A DNA stretch of 37,674 nucleotides from an uncultured Clostridia bacterium (lineage in GTDB: Bacteria > Bacillota > Clostridia > UBA1381), in assembly GCA_947624165.1 (NCBI GenBank), contig CANQJC010000021.1, forward strand, positions 1 through 37,674. The letters are read 5' to 3'. Numbering within the stretch: the stretch's first letter is position 1; every line of letters starts with the position of its first letter. Below, piece after piece: positions 7,378 through 15,018 of this stretch. The notes below the pieces were generated by a model. It was given only the letters and a program-made list of their open reading frames with translations, ran no database searches and was not told the DNA's origin. The position numbers were made by a program, and so were the translations under genes.

Positions 7378-7884
7378 ATGCAAAGAGTTGCACAATTTGA
7401 AAAAGTAAGCTTCGATCAGTTTAAAAAAGATTGGAACGACACGTTTTGTACGTCGGACGGAATAGAGGAGATATACAGCGATATCAAGCTGCCCAAGCGC
7501 GCGACCGCGGGATCCGCGGGCTACGACTTTTATACGCCGATGAGCATAGAGCTTAAGCCGGGCGCGACGATAAAAATCCCTACGGGTATACGCGTAAGGA
7601 TAAACGACGGCTGGGTACTGAAGCTGTATCCGAGAAGCGGACTCGGCTTTAAATTCCGCGTGCAGATGAACAACACGGTCGGAATAATCGACAGCGATTA
7701 TTATCAAAGCGACAACGAGGGACACATATTTTGTAAGATAACGAACGATACAAACGAGGACAAAACGGTATTTCTGAATAAGGGCGCGGGTTTCTGTCAG
7801 GGGATTTTCGTGGAATACGGGATAACATTCGACGACGATGTCGTCGGGGAAAGAAACGGCGGCTTCGGCAGTACGGGCGTATAA
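7378..7884 (+). CDS. dut: dUTP diphosphatase (trimeric dUTPase family)
   Basis: It hydrolyses dUTP to dUMP, keeping uracil out of DNA and supplying dTMP synthesis. The five dUTPase motifs are in order: AGSAGYDFY (44-52), PRSGLG (85-90), GIIDSDYY (102-109), AGFCQGIFVEY (137-147) and a glycine-rich RNGGFGSTG tail (159-167). At 168 residues it is longer than the classic form of about 150. The extra length is an N-terminal extension of about 35 residues and an insertion (QSDNEGH) after motif 3. AGGAG lies seven bases before the ATG at 7378; the nearby ATG at 7374 is in another frame. It sits 11 bases after nrdG. A related dCTP-deaminase-type activity is less likely given motif 5. Confidence 0.88.
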   Translation: MQRVAQFEKVSFDQFKKDWNDTFCTSDGIEEIYSDIKLPKRATAGSAGYDFYTPMSIELKPGATIKIPTGIRVRINDGWVLKLYPRSGLGFKFRVQMNNTVGIIDSDYYQSDNEGHIFCKITNDTNEDKTVFLNKGAGFCQGIFVEYGITFDDDVVGERNGGFGSTGV

Positions 7885-7941
7885 CGCGAAGAATAAAAAA
7901 GAAAAATATTGACAAGATAAAATTAAAGGAGGAGTATAAAC

Positions 7942-8742
7942 ATGGGATTTTTAAAAGGTAAAACCGCTCTGATAACGGGCGCGGGATATGTCGCTCTGAA
8001 AAACGGCGGCTGCGGAGCGATAGGATATGGTATCGCCACGGCATACGCCAAAGAAGGCGCGAACCTTGTGATTACGGGACGAAACGTGAAAAAGCTCACG
8101 GACGCCAAGGAAGAGCTTGAAAAACTCTACGGTATTAAGGTCTTGCCCGTCGCCGCCGATATAAGTGCCGGTTCGGACAACGAAGCTACGGCGCAGAACG
8201 TTGTAAAACGCGCGATAGAGGAATTCGGCAGTATTCATGTTTTGATAAACAACGCCCAGGCTTCGGCTTCGGGAGTGACGCTCGCGGACCATACGACCGA
8301 GCAATTTGACCTCGCGCTGTATTCCGGCTTGTACTCGACGTTTTATTATATGAAAGCGTGTTATCCGCATCTTGTCAAGACAAAAGGCTCGGTTATAAAC
8401 TTCGCTTCGGGCGCGGGACTTTTCGGCAACTTCGGTCAGTGCTCTTACGCCGCGGCGAAGGAAGGCATACGCGGTCTTTCGCGCGTTGCCGCGACGGAGT
8501 GGGGGAAGGACGGCGTTAACGTCAATGTTATATGTCCCCTCGCGTGGACGTCCCAGCTTGAGAAATTCGAGGAAGAGTACCCCGAAGCGTTCAAGCAAAA
8601 CGTGCAAATGCCGCCCATGGGACACTTTGGCGACTCCGAGCTTGAAATCGGCAGAGTGTGCGTGCAGCTTGCGTCTCCCGACTTTAAATATATGACGGGC
8701 GAAACGATAACTCTTGAGGGCGGTCTCGGATTAAGACCGTAA
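7942..8742 (+). CDS. Short-chain dehydrogenase/reductase
   Basis: A 266-residue Rossmann-fold NAD(P)H oxidoreductase of the classical SDR type; the substrate cannot be read from the sequence. Visible motifs are the start of the cofactor loop TGAG (12-15), NNA (103-105), catalytic Ser156 and YAAAK with Tyr169 and Lys173, then a C-terminal TGETITLEGG. The glycine-rich loop is stretched: about nine residues (YVALKNGGC) separate TGAG from GAIGYG. That recalls the layout of enoyl-ACP reductases, although the active site is YxxxK rather than Yx6K. A strong AAAGGAGGAG precedes the ATG. A strong hairpin terminator follows the stop. Confidence 0.85.
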   Translation: MGFLKGKTALITGAGYVALKNGGCGAIGYGIATAYAKEGANLVITGRNVKKLTDAKEELEKLYGIKVLPVAADISAGSDNEATAQNVVKRAIEEFGSIHVLINNAQASASGVTLADHTTEQFDLALYSGLYSTFYYMKACYPHLVKTKGSVINFASGAGLFGNFGQCSYAAAKEGIRGLSRVAATEWGKDGVNVNVICPLAWTSQLEKFEEEYPEAFKQNVQMPPMGHFGDSELEIGRVCVQLASPDFKYMTGETITLEGGLGLRP

Positions 8743-8755
8743 ATCTGAATAATTC

Positions 8756-8790
8756 AAAAGGGGACACTAAAATTATGTGTCCCCTTTTTA
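8756..8790 (+). terminator. Intrinsic terminator after the SDR gene
   Basis: GGGGACAC (8760-8767) pairs with GTGTCCCC (8777-8784) across a nine-base loop and is followed by TTTTT. The same 5' arm can pair instead with a second GTGTCCCC at 8791-8798. Confidence 0.8.
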
Positions 8791-8798
8791 GTGTCCCC
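8760..8798. repeat. REP-like alternative hairpin element
   Basis: The 13-base arm GGGGACACTAAAA (8760-8772) is the reverse complement of TTTTAGTGTCCCC (8786-8798), which gives a longer stem than the terminator hairpin nested inside it. Two GTGTCCCC copies compete for one GGGGACAC. Such units resemble repetitive extragenic palindromes, but copy number in the genome cannot be seen here. Confidence 0.45.
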
Positions 8799-8820
8799 AA
8801 AAAATTTTTAAATAAAAATG

Positions 8821-8841
8821 TAAAATGTACTTGACATTTTA
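8821..8841. promoter_or_regulatory. Operator-like palindrome 1 at the XRE promoter
   Basis: TAAAATGT (8821-8828) and ACATTTTA (8834-8841) are perfect inverted repeats five bases apart and overlap the -35 TTGACA. Together with a related palindrome downstream of the -10, this suggests autorepression by the encoded XRE protein. Confidence 0.55.
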
Positions 8842-8859
8842 TTTTTTGTATGCTATATT
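8831..8859 (+). promoter_or_regulatory. Promoter of the XRE regulator and membrane protein pair
   Basis: A perfect TTGACA (8831-8836), a 17-base spacer and TATATT (8854-8859). It is bracketed by two TGTAAA/TTTACA-type palindromes. Confidence 0.75.
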
Positions 8860-8863
8860 ATAA

Positions 8864-8883
8864 ATGTAAAGTGCATTTTACAT
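8864..8883. promoter_or_regulatory. Operator-like palindrome 2 at the XRE promoter
   Basis: ATGTAAAGTGCATTTTACAT is symmetric at 18 of 20 positions and covers the expected transcription start. It shares ATGTAAA/TTTACAT-like elements with the palindrome on the -35. Confidence 0.55.
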
Positions 8884-8902
8884 ATAGTATGGAGGTGACA
8901 AG

Positions 8903-9103
8903 GTGATCGTTGCGGTAAAAGATGCGCGCCGGAAAAAAGGCATAACGCAGGAGGAGCTTGCGAAAGCGGTCGGCGTAACGCGGCAGACGATAATATCGCT
9001 TGAAAACGGTCGATATAACGCGTCGCTTTTACTCGCGCATAAAATTGCAAATTTTTTCGGCGTAAAAATCGAGGAGATATTTATATTTGAGGAGGACGAA
9101 TAA
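8903..9103 (+). CDS. XRE-family helix-turn-helix regulator
   Basis: A 66-residue, single-domain DNA-binding protein: VKDARRKKGITQEELAKAVGVTRQTIISLENGRYNASLLLAHKIANFFGVKIEEIF is a complete Cro/C1-type HTH. The start is GTG with GGAGG seven bases upstream; no in-frame ATG exists. It is followed one base later by a small membrane protein gene, an arrangement often seen for this short XRE type in Firmicutes. Two palindromes at its own promoter suggest autorepression. The signal it senses is unknown; it has no ligand domain. Confidence 0.9.
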   Translation: MIVAVKDARRKKGITQEELAKAVGVTRQTIISLENGRYNASLLLAHKIANFFGVKIEEIFIFEEDE

Positions 9104-9104
9104 A

Positions 9105-9521
9105 ATGGATTTTGAGAAAAAAATAAAAACAAGAATGTATCTTATGATATTTTACATTGTGATAGGAGCCGCCATGTGGTTTATCACAATTTTTAACGAA
9201 CAAATAAGCGACACTCTTTCGGCGTGCGGGATCGCGCTTGTCGCGGCGGGCGCGGTGCAGCTCGGACGGTGCGTTTACCTTTTGAAAAATCCCGACAAAC
9301 TGCGCGAGAGGGAAGTGTCGGAGACGGACGAGCGCAATATCATGCTCATGGAAAAGGCGCGCTCGCTGTCGTTCGCGGTATACATAATCCTTGCCGCGAT
9401 CGCGGTTATCGTGCTTTTCGCCATGAACTTAACCACGGCGGGCAGCATAGTCGCGTATTCCGTCTGCGGCTTCTGCCTTATCTATTGGATTTGCTACATG
9501 ATAGTAAAAAGAAAATATTAA
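9105..9521 (+). CDS. Four-helix membrane protein paired with the XRE regulator
   Basis: The 138-residue protein has four hydrophobic segments, near residues 8-29, 33-58, 84-107 and 110-134. A charged central loop (KNPDKLREREVSETDERNIMLMEKARS) is probably cytoplasmic. The start at 9105 (MDFEKK) is preferred because GAGGAGG lies just upstream; an upstream TTG in the same frame has no such site. I do not recognise an enzymatic motif. Co-transcription with an XRE regulator suggests a regulatory or stress-membrane role, but that is inference. Confidence 0.8.
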   Translation: MDFEKKIKTRMYLMIFYIVIGAAMWFITIFNEQISDTLSACGIALVAAGAVQLGRCVYLLKNPDKLREREVSETDERNIMLMEKARSLSFAVYIILAAIAVIVLFAMNLTTAGSIVAYSVCGFCLIYWICYMIVKRKY

Positions 9522-9527
9522 CAAGCA

Positions 9528-9559
9528 AGAGACGTATTGAATAATACGTCTCTTTTTTT
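9528..9559 (+). terminator. Intrinsic terminator after the XRE/membrane pair
   Basis: An 11-bp perfect stem, AGAGACGTATT (9528-9538) with AATACGTCTCT (9543-9553), has a four-base loop and is followed by a T-run. Confidence 0.9.
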
Positions 9560-9578
9560 ATTTGTTTTTAAATTTATA

Positions 9579-9606
9579 TTGCAAATCCGTGAAAATGTGT
9601 TATAAT
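9579..9606 (+). promoter_or_regulatory. Promoter of the leucine-rich-repeat protein gene
   Basis: TTGCAA (9579-9584), a 16-base spacer and a perfect TATAAT (9601-9606). A GC-rich hairpin begins about eight bases after the -10, at the predicted transcript start. Confidence 0.7.
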
Positions 9607-9613
9607 AACTGAC

Positions 9614-9629
9614 GGGCGGTCACCCGCCC
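9614..9629 (+). promoter_or_regulatory. 5'-end hairpin before the LRR gene
   Basis: GGGCGG (9614-9619) and CCGCCC (9624-9629) form a tight GC stem with a TCAC loop at the predicted 5' end of the mRNA, 24 bases before the start codon. It may stabilise the transcript or be an operator; it has no T-tract. Confidence 0.45.
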
Positions 9630-9653
9630 AAATTTACTTTACGGAGGTAAAAA

Positions 9654-11135
9654 ATGAAAAAACGAATTTTAACCATACTGCTCACATTTTCCGTATTCTC
9701 CGCATTTATGCCGTGCGTCGCAAACGCGGAAGTAAAAAAATACGGCGAATGGCTGTACTATGAAGTAAACGAAGACGGCTCCGGCGTTACAATCACACAA
9801 TGTGACAGCAGCGCAGCGGTTGACATTGTTATTCCTGAGGAAATCGAAGGATTGCCGGTGACGGGAATCGGTGACGGTGCATTTCAGAGATGTTCGTCCA
9901 TAACCGGCATTACTATTCCTCCGAGTATAAAAAAAGTGGGCTCAATGGCATTTAGCAGAAGCTATGGATTAAAAGGTGTTTATATAACGGATTTAGAGCA
10001 ATGGATGGAAATTGACTTTGTTGATGTCGGTTCAAGTCCTACAAGATTGGCAGGAAAGCTGTACTTGGACGGTGAACTTATCACAGATTTGGAAATCCCC
10101 GAAGGAACGGAATGCATAAAAAACTGGACATTTTACGGCTGTACCGATATAAAGAAAATCACCATACCCGAGAGCGTGACAAGTATAATGAACGGCGCGT
10201 TCTACTGTTGCACGGGAGCTGAATTCGTTACAATACCAAAAAGTGTGCTGTCTATCGATGGAAATCCGTTTATAGAGTGCGGCAGCTTAAATATAAATGT
10301 GGATAAAGACAACCCGAATTATTGCTCTGTGGACGGCGTTGTATTTAATAAGGACAAGACAGAAATTGTCGCTTACGCAAAAGATAAAATACAGCCGAGC
10401 TATACTATTCCGACAGGCGTAAAGAGCATTGGTAAATATGCGTTTGCAATATGCGACTACTTAACGGCAATTGTTATACCTGAAGGTGTGAGTGAGATAA
10501 AAGATTACGCGTTTGAAGGTGATTCTTTATTGACGGGGATCAGACTGCCTCACAGCCTGCGGAAAATAGGTTCGGGCGTTTTTTCGTCAACAGGTCTTTC
10601 GGAAATAGTAATTCCCGACGGTGTTACCGAGATTGGATATCATGCATTCTATGCCCTGCGGGATTTGTATTTGGTAATACCCACGAGCGTGGAGAGCATT
10701 ACGCGTGATAATATGGCTATAAGTTCTGGTGGTGCTCAGGTGGTGCCCAATATATATTTCCTCGGCAGCGAAGAGGAATGGCAAAATATTGCCGAAGAGG
10801 ATTTTGGCGATGTACATTACAACGTGTCTTTAGAGTCTCCTCCAGATGACTTTTTTGGCGGCACCGCGTCGGAAATGTCTAGTAAAACAGTTAATGGTCA
10901 GCGGATATTTACACTTTCTCTTGACATACCATATATAGACTGTAGCCTTTACGCCGCAGCATATGACGCCGATGGAAATCTGTTGTCGGTCAATATAGCA
11001 CCCGTTATGATGTTTAGCGACACTTCCATAGCGATAGATAAAAACGATAACCTACAGAAAGTGAGATTTTTTGTGTGGTCGGACAAGCTGCGTCCATTGT
11101 CGTTATCTTTTGACGCAACCCTTAATGAGGAATAA
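9654..11135 (+). CDS. Secreted BspA-type leucine-rich-repeat protein
   Basis: The 493-residue protein starts with a signal peptide (MKKRILTILLTFSVFSAFMPCVANA, probable cleavage after residue 25). Repeats of the BspA/LRR_5 type follow up to about residue 360. Their units include IPEEIEGLPVTGIGDGAFQRCSSITGITIPPSIKKVGSMAF and VTIPKSV, interrupted by an island like NVDKDNPNYCSVDGVVFNKDKTEIVAY. The last 120 residues form a separate, unrecognised domain (EMSSKTVNGQRIFTLSLDIPYI). No LPXTG or transmembrane anchor is present, so it is likely released or held non-covalently. Such proteins commonly mediate surface adhesion. Its codon choice is visibly less CG-rich than its neighbours, consistent with acquisition. 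ACGGAGG precedes the ATG. Confidence 0.88.
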   Translation: MKKRILTILLTFSVFSAFMPCVANAEVKKYGEWLYYEVNEDGSGVTITQCDSSAAVDIVIPEEIEGLPVTGIGDGAFQRCSSITGITIPPSIKKVGSMAFSRSYGLKGVYITDLEQWMEIDFVDVGSSPTRLAGKLYLDGELITDLEIPEGTECIKNWTFYGCTDIKKITIPESVTSIMNGAFYCCTGAEFVTIPKSVLSIDGNPFIECGSLNINVDKDNPNYCSVDGVVFNKDKTEIVAYAKDKIQPSYTIPTGVKSIGKYAFAICDYLTAIVIPEGVSEIKDYAFEGDSLLTGIRLPHSLRKIGSGVFSSTGLSEIVIPDGVTEIGYHAFYALRDLYLVIPTSVESITRDNMAISSGGAQVVPNIYFLGSEEEWQNIAEEDFGDVHYNVSLESPPDDFFGGTASEMSSKTVNGQRIFTLSLDIPYIDCSLYAAAYDADGNLLSVNIAPVMMFSDTSIAIDKNDNLQKVRFFVWSDKLRPLSLSFDATLNEE

Positions 11136-11160
11136 AAAAACGGGCATAGCCCGTTTTTTT
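11134..11160. terminator. Bidirectional terminator between the LRR gene and argH
   Basis: ACGGGC (11140-11145) and GCCCGT (11149-11154) pair across ATA, flanked by seven A on the left and seven T on the right, so it works in both directions. It starts a few bases after each stop codon. Confidence 0.92.
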
Positions 11161-12541
11161 ATTCCTGTTTATCCAAAAACTCGCGCGCCTTCTTGATTGC
11201 TTTTTCAACGGTTTCCTTTGCGGGACCGCCGATGATTTTTCTGTCGTTCACGCACGTTTCCATGCTTATCGCGTCGTATATATCGCTTTCGATAATATCC
11301 GAAAACTCCTTAAATTCGTCCATAGTCAAATCGTCGAGAGATTTGTTATGTTCGATCGCATAAAAGACCATACGTCCGATCACAGCGTGAGCTTCGCGGA
11401 AGGGAAGTCCTTTTTTTACAAGGTAATCGGCGGCGTCCGTTGCGTTTGTGAAGCCGCCCTTTGAACCTTTGAGCATATTGTCTTTTTTTACCGTCATCGT
11501 CGCGAGCATTTCACAGAATACCGGCAGACACAGCTTGACCGTGTCTATCGCGTCGAAAATCGGCTCCTTGTCCTCCTGCATATCCTTGTTATACGCGAGG
11601 GGAATACCCTTCATCGTTGTCAAAAGTCCCATAAGATGACCGTACACGCGCCCCGTTTTGCCGCGTATAAGCTCCGCAACGTCGGGGTTTTTCTTCTGCG
11701 GCATTATCGACGAGCCGGTAGAATACGCGTCGTCCATCTCGATGAACGAAAATTCATGGCTTGACCATAAAATAAGCTCCTCGCAGAAACGGCTCAAATG
11801 CATCATTATAATCGAAAGGCAGCTTGCAAGCTCTATCACAAAATCCCTGTCCGACACTCCGTCGAGAGAGTTCATCGTCACGCCGTCAAAGCCAAGCTGC
11901 TCGGCGACAAATTTTCTGTCGAGCGGATAGGTCGTTGCAGCGAGTGCGCCGGAGCCTAAGGGCATAACGTTCGTGCGCTCCCGACAGTCCTTAAGACGCG
12001 ACAGGTCGCGCTTGAACATTTCAAAATACGCCATTAAGTGATGCGCAAGCGTAACGGGCTGAGCCTTCTGCAAATGCGTGTAGCCCGGCATTATCGTTTC
12101 GGTGTGATCTGACGCCAAGTCAACAAGCGTATGGAGCGTGTTCAATATAAGCTCCTCGATGTCAGCCGTTTCGTCCATAAGGTACATACGTATGTCGAGC
12201 GCGACCTGATCGTTGCGGCTCCTGCCGGTATGCAGACGTTTTCCCGCGTCGCCGATGCGCTCCGTGAGGATTTTCTCGATATTCATATGAATATCTTCCG
12301 CGTCGGTTTCAAATTCGATTTTGCCTTCCTCGATGTCGTTCAGGATGTTTCTAAGCTCGGAAATGATTTTATCGCTGTCCTCGCGCGGAATTATGTTTTG
12401 TTTGCCGAGCATCGCCGCGTGGGCGATGGAACCCTTGATATCCTGCTTGTACATACGCTTGTCGAAGCGAATTGACGAATTGAAGTCGTCAACTTTTTTA
12501 TCGGTGCTTTTGCGGAAGCGACCGCCCCATAATTTTGCCAT
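11159..12541 (-). CDS. argH: Argininosuccinate lyase
   Basis: It splits argininosuccinate into arginine and fumarate, the last step of arginine synthesis. The protein of 460 residues is the usual length. The fumarase/aspartase superfamily signature [12 protein letters not shown] lies near residues 273-285, [11 protein letters not shown] lies in the first third, and [11 protein letters not shown] and other family stretches follow. It begins four bases after the argG stop with only a weak ribosome binding site (GGATTGGA), so translation is probably coupled to argG. Confidence 0.97.
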   Translation of the reverse strand: MAKLWGGRFRKSTDKKVDDFNSSIRFDKRMYKQDIKGSIAHAAMLGKQNIIPREDSDKIISELRNILNDIEEGKIEFETDAEDIHMNIEKILTERIGDAGKRLHTGRSRNDQVALDIRMYLMDETADIEELILNTLHTLVDLASDHTETIMPGYTHLQKAQPVTLAHHLMAYFEMFKRDLSRLKDCRERTNVMPLGSGALAATTYPLDRKFVAEQLGFDGVTMNSLDGVSDRDFVIELASCLSIIMMHLSRFCEELILWSSHEFSFIEMDDAYSTGSSIMPQKKNPDVAELIRGKTGRVYGHLMGLLTTMKGIPLAYNKDMQEDKEPIFDAIDTVKLCLPVFCEMLATMTVKKDNMLKGSKGGFTNATDAADYLVKKGLPFREAHAVIGRMVFYAIEHNKSLDDLTMDEFKEFSDIIESDIYDAISMETCVNDRKIIGGPAKETVEKAIKKAREFLDKQE

Positions 12542-12545
12542 TTTA

Positions 12546-13763
12546 TCAATCCAATCCGTTCTTTTTCTTCATCATCGCTCTGACCTTTAAGGGCAGACCG
12601 AACAGATTTATAAAGCCCGCGCTGTCTTTGTGCGAATACAGCTCGTGACTGTCGCCGAACGACGCGATGTCCTCGTTGTAGAGCGAATAAGGCGACTTCG
12701 CGCCGGCGGGCGTAACGCTGCCCTTATAGAGCTTTACTCTCACTTCGCCCGTAACGGTTTCGTCCATAACGTCGACCATAGCCGAAAGCGATTCGCGCAG
12801 CGGCGTAAACCACTTGCCGTCGTATACAAGCTCCGCAAATTTTATGGCTGCCTGACGCTTGAACGCCTGTGTGTCGCGGTCAAGGCAGAGATATTCAAGC
12901 TCCTGCAAAGCGGCGTACAGAATCGTACCGCCGGGCGTCTCGTATACTCCTCTTGACTTCATGCCGACAAGTCTGTCTTCGACGATATCGGCTATGCCTA
13001 CGCCGTACTGACCGCCGATTTCGTTTAATTTCTCAACGAGCGGACGCGGCGCGTAATTTTTGCCGTCGATGGAAACGGGTTCGCCCTTTTCAAAGCCGAT
13101 CGTGATGTACTTAGGCTCGTCCGGAGCTTTCTCCGGCGATACGCCGAGCTTCAGCAGGCTGTCAAGCTGCGGCTCGTTCGCGGGATCTTCGAGATCCATG
13201 CCCTCGTGGCTGATGTGCCAGATATTGCGGTCACGCGAGTATAAATCCTTCTTCGTAACGGGAATTTCTATATTGTGCGCTTCCGCGTAATCGACTGCGT
13301 CCTCGCGCGATTTTATATCCCAAATTCTCCACGGTGCGATGATTTTCAGAGACGGATCGAGAGCTTTTATCGTAAGTTCAAAACGAACCTGATCGTTGCC
13401 TTTGCCCGTCGCGCCGTGACATATGGCGACCGCGCCTTCCTTGTGAGCTATTTCCACAAGCTTTTTTGCGATTATCGGTCTTGCGTGAGACGTGCCGAGA
13501 AGGTATTTTCCTTCGTACACCGCGCCGGCTTTCAGTGTCGGGAAGATGTAATCCTTTACATAATCGTCCCTCAGATCCGCGATGTAAAGCTTCGACGCGC
13601 CCGATCTCTTCGCTCTTTCCTCAAGTCCTTCCGTTTCCTTACCCTGACCGACGTCGCCGCATACCGCGATCACGTCGTAGTCGTAATTTTCCTTGAGCCA
13701 AGGAATGATAATGGACGTATCGAGACCTCCCGAATACGCCAAAACAACTTTTTCTTTTGCCAT
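12546..13763 (-). CDS. argG: Argininosuccinate synthase
   Basis: It joins citrulline and aspartate using ATP to make argininosuccinate. The 405-residue protein shows the ATP-pyrophosphatase P-loop AYSGGLDTS (9-17), then [24 protein letters not shown] and NIWHISHEG, all typical of ArgG. The ATG has TTGGAGG nine bases upstream. It forms a two-gene operon with argH and is read divergently from the HD-domain gene. No clear ARG box was found at its promoter. Confidence 0.97.
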   Translation of the reverse strand: MAKEKVVLAYSGGLDTSIIIPWLKENYDYDVIAVCGDVGQGKETEGLEERAKRSGASKLYIADLRDDYVKDYIFPTLKAGAVYEGKYLLGTSHARPIIAKKLVEIAHKEGAVAICHGATGKGNDQVRFELTIKALDPSLKIIAPWRIWDIKSREDAVDYAEAHNIEIPVTKKDLYSRDRNIWHISHEGMDLEDPANEPQLDSLLKLGVSPEKAPDEPKYITIGFEKGEPVSIDGKNYAPRPLVEKLNEIGGQYGVGIADIVEDRLVGMKSRGVYETPGGTILYAALQELEYLCLDRDTQAFKRQAAIKFAELVYDGKWFTPLRESLSAMVDVMDETVTGEVRVKLYKGSVTPAGAKSPYSLYNEDIASFGDSHELYSHKDSAGFINLFGLPLKVRAMMKKKNGLD

Positions 13764-13791
13764 AGTTGTATTCCTCCAATATTGTAAAATT

Positions 13792-13806
13792 AAGTGTTTT
13801 CCACTT
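13792..13806 (-). promoter_or_regulatory. 5'-end hairpin of the argGH transcript
   Basis: AAGTG and CACTT pair across five bases, starting about eight bases after the -10 of the argG promoter on the minus strand, that is at the predicted mRNA 5' end. Only 5 bp, so modest stability. Confidence 0.3.
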
Positions 13807-13813
13807 CACGGGT

Positions 13814-13842
13814 ATTATATACCAAAGTACGGAATTATTCAA
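13814..13842 (-). promoter_or_regulatory. Promoter of argGH
   Basis: On the minus strand TTGAAT (13842-13837), a 17-base spacer and a perfect TATAAT (13819-13814). The leader to the argG start codon is about 45 nt. Confidence 0.8.
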
Positions 13843-13901
13843 GAGGTTTTTGATTATCGTGTAAAATTTTCTGCGGAGGACACGCGTATTATTGGAAAAG
13901 G

Positions 13902-13930
13902 TTGCATTTTAACCTGATAGGGTGTATAAT
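13902..13930 (+). promoter_or_regulatory. Promoter of the HD-domain gene and ruvC
   Basis: TTGCAT (13902-13907), a 17-base spacer and a perfect TATAAT (13925-13930). AGGTT (13899-13903) and AACCT (13911-13915) form a small inverted repeat over the -35. Confidence 0.75.
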
Positions 13931-13986
13931 AAATCTGTTAAAATATACGTTTACGCCAAGTGTAAAGCCAAAGAGAGGTACGCATT

Positions 13987-14481
13987 ATGACCAAGCTTGA
14001 ACAACTTGCATTCAAAATGACCGAATACTACGCCGCCGACCCCGCGCGCGTGCAGCATTTTATAAAGGTTCACGCGTTCGCGCATCTTATCGGCGTGAGC
14101 GAGGGACTTTCGGAAAAGGAGCTTTTTATTCTCGAAACCGCCGCGCTCGTGCATGACATCGGAATAAAGAAAGCCGAGGAGGTGTACGGAAGTTCCGCGG
14201 GACATTATCAGGAGGAACTCGGTCCCGCAATCGCTGAGGAGATGCTTGAGGAGCTTGGCTTTGACCATGACGTTACAGACCGCGTGCGCCACCTTGTGGC
14301 GCATCATCATACATATACCGACATAGACGGCGCGGACTATCAAATACTTGTCGAGGCGGATTTTCTCGTAAATCTGTACGAGAACAGCGAGCCGGTGTCC
14401 GCGGTCAAGGCGGCTTATGCGAAAATTTTCAGAACAGAATCGGGAAAACGGCTATGCCGCGCTATGTTCGGCATAAATTAA
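13987..14481 (+). CDS. HD-domain phosphohydrolase-like protein
   Basis: A 164-residue single-domain protein with the metal-binding pattern of HD phosphohydrolases: His33 region (HAFAHLIG), the eponymous HD at His56-Asp57 in ALVHDIGI, a His-rich VAHHHTYTD (106-108) and Asp125 in LVEADFLVN. Substrates of such short HD proteins include nucleotides and phosphate esters; nothing here fixes which. It has its own promoter and GAGAGG before the ATG, and ends 10 bases before ruvC, so the two are probably co-transcribed. Confidence 0.88.
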   Translation: MTKLEQLAFKMTEYYAADPARVQHFIKVHAFAHLIGVSEGLSEKELFILETAALVHDIGIKKAEEVYGSSAGHYQEELGPAIAEEMLEELGFDHDVTDRVRHLVAHHHTYTDIDGADYQILVEADFLVNLYENSEPVSAVKAAYAKIFRTESGKRLCRAMFGIN

Positions 14482-14491
14482 GGAGAAGCAT

Positions 14492-14992
14492 ATGATTATT
14501 ATAGGTATTGACCCGGGTTACGCGATAGTCGGAATAGGCGTTGTGGAATACGTCGGAAACAAATTCCGTACAATAGAATACGGCGCGATAACTACTCCGG
14601 CAAAAATGGCGACGACGGAAAGATTGAAAAGAATATACGCGGGTATAAGCGAATACGCCGACAAATATAAACCCGATGCGGTCGCTATCGAGGAATTGTT
14701 CTTCAATTCGAACCAAAAGACCGCAATAAACGTCGCGCAGGCGAGAGGAGCGATACTTGCCGCGGCGGCAAATAAGGATATAGCAATATACGAGTATACG
14801 CCGCTCCAGGTAAAGCAGTCCGTGACGGGATACGGCAGAGCAGATAAAAAACAAATACAGACTATGGTAAAAATGCTTCTGGGTCTTAACGCTATCCCGA
14901 AGCCCGACGACGCTGCGGACGCTCTCGCGATAGCGATTTGTCATGCACATTCAAATAAGATGAACAATATGTTTGGAATAAACGGCGTGTGA
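14492..14992 (+). CDS. ruvC: Holliday junction endonuclease RuvC
   Basis: It cuts four-way DNA junctions during recombination, working with RuvAB. The 166-residue protein has the RNase-H-like acidic residues Asp7 (GIDPGY), Glu67 (AIEELFF) and the C-terminal cluster Asp139, Asp140 and Asp143 (PDDAADALA). GGAG lies six bases before the ATG. It is separated from ruvA by about 280 AT-rich bases with a separate promoter, so ruvC is transcribed with the HD gene rather than strictly with ruvAB. Confidence 0.96.
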   Translation: MIIIGIDPGYAIVGIGVVEYVGNKFRTIEYGAITTPAKMATTERLKRIYAGISEYADKYKPDAVAIEELFFNSNQKTAINVAQARGAILAAAANKDIAIYEYTPLQVKQSVTGYGRADKKQIQTMVKMLLGLNAIPKPDDAADALAIAICHAHSNKMNNMFGINGV

Positions 14993-15018
14993 CGGGATCT
15001 ATATATGGGATGTTTTGG

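Noticed and set aside
7911-7941. Promoter for the SDR gene starting at TTGACA
   Set aside because: The -35-like TTGACA has no -10 at acceptable spacing; the nearest TATAAA is about 20 bases away and lies beyond the ribosome binding site.
8743-11160. Mobile element or genomic island with boundaries
   Set aside because: The stretch looks accessory, but no transposase, integrase, direct-repeat ends or tRNA junction was found.
13830-13845. ARG box at the argG promoter
   Set aside because: Only one TGAAT half fits; the opposite ATTCA half is missing at the right distance.
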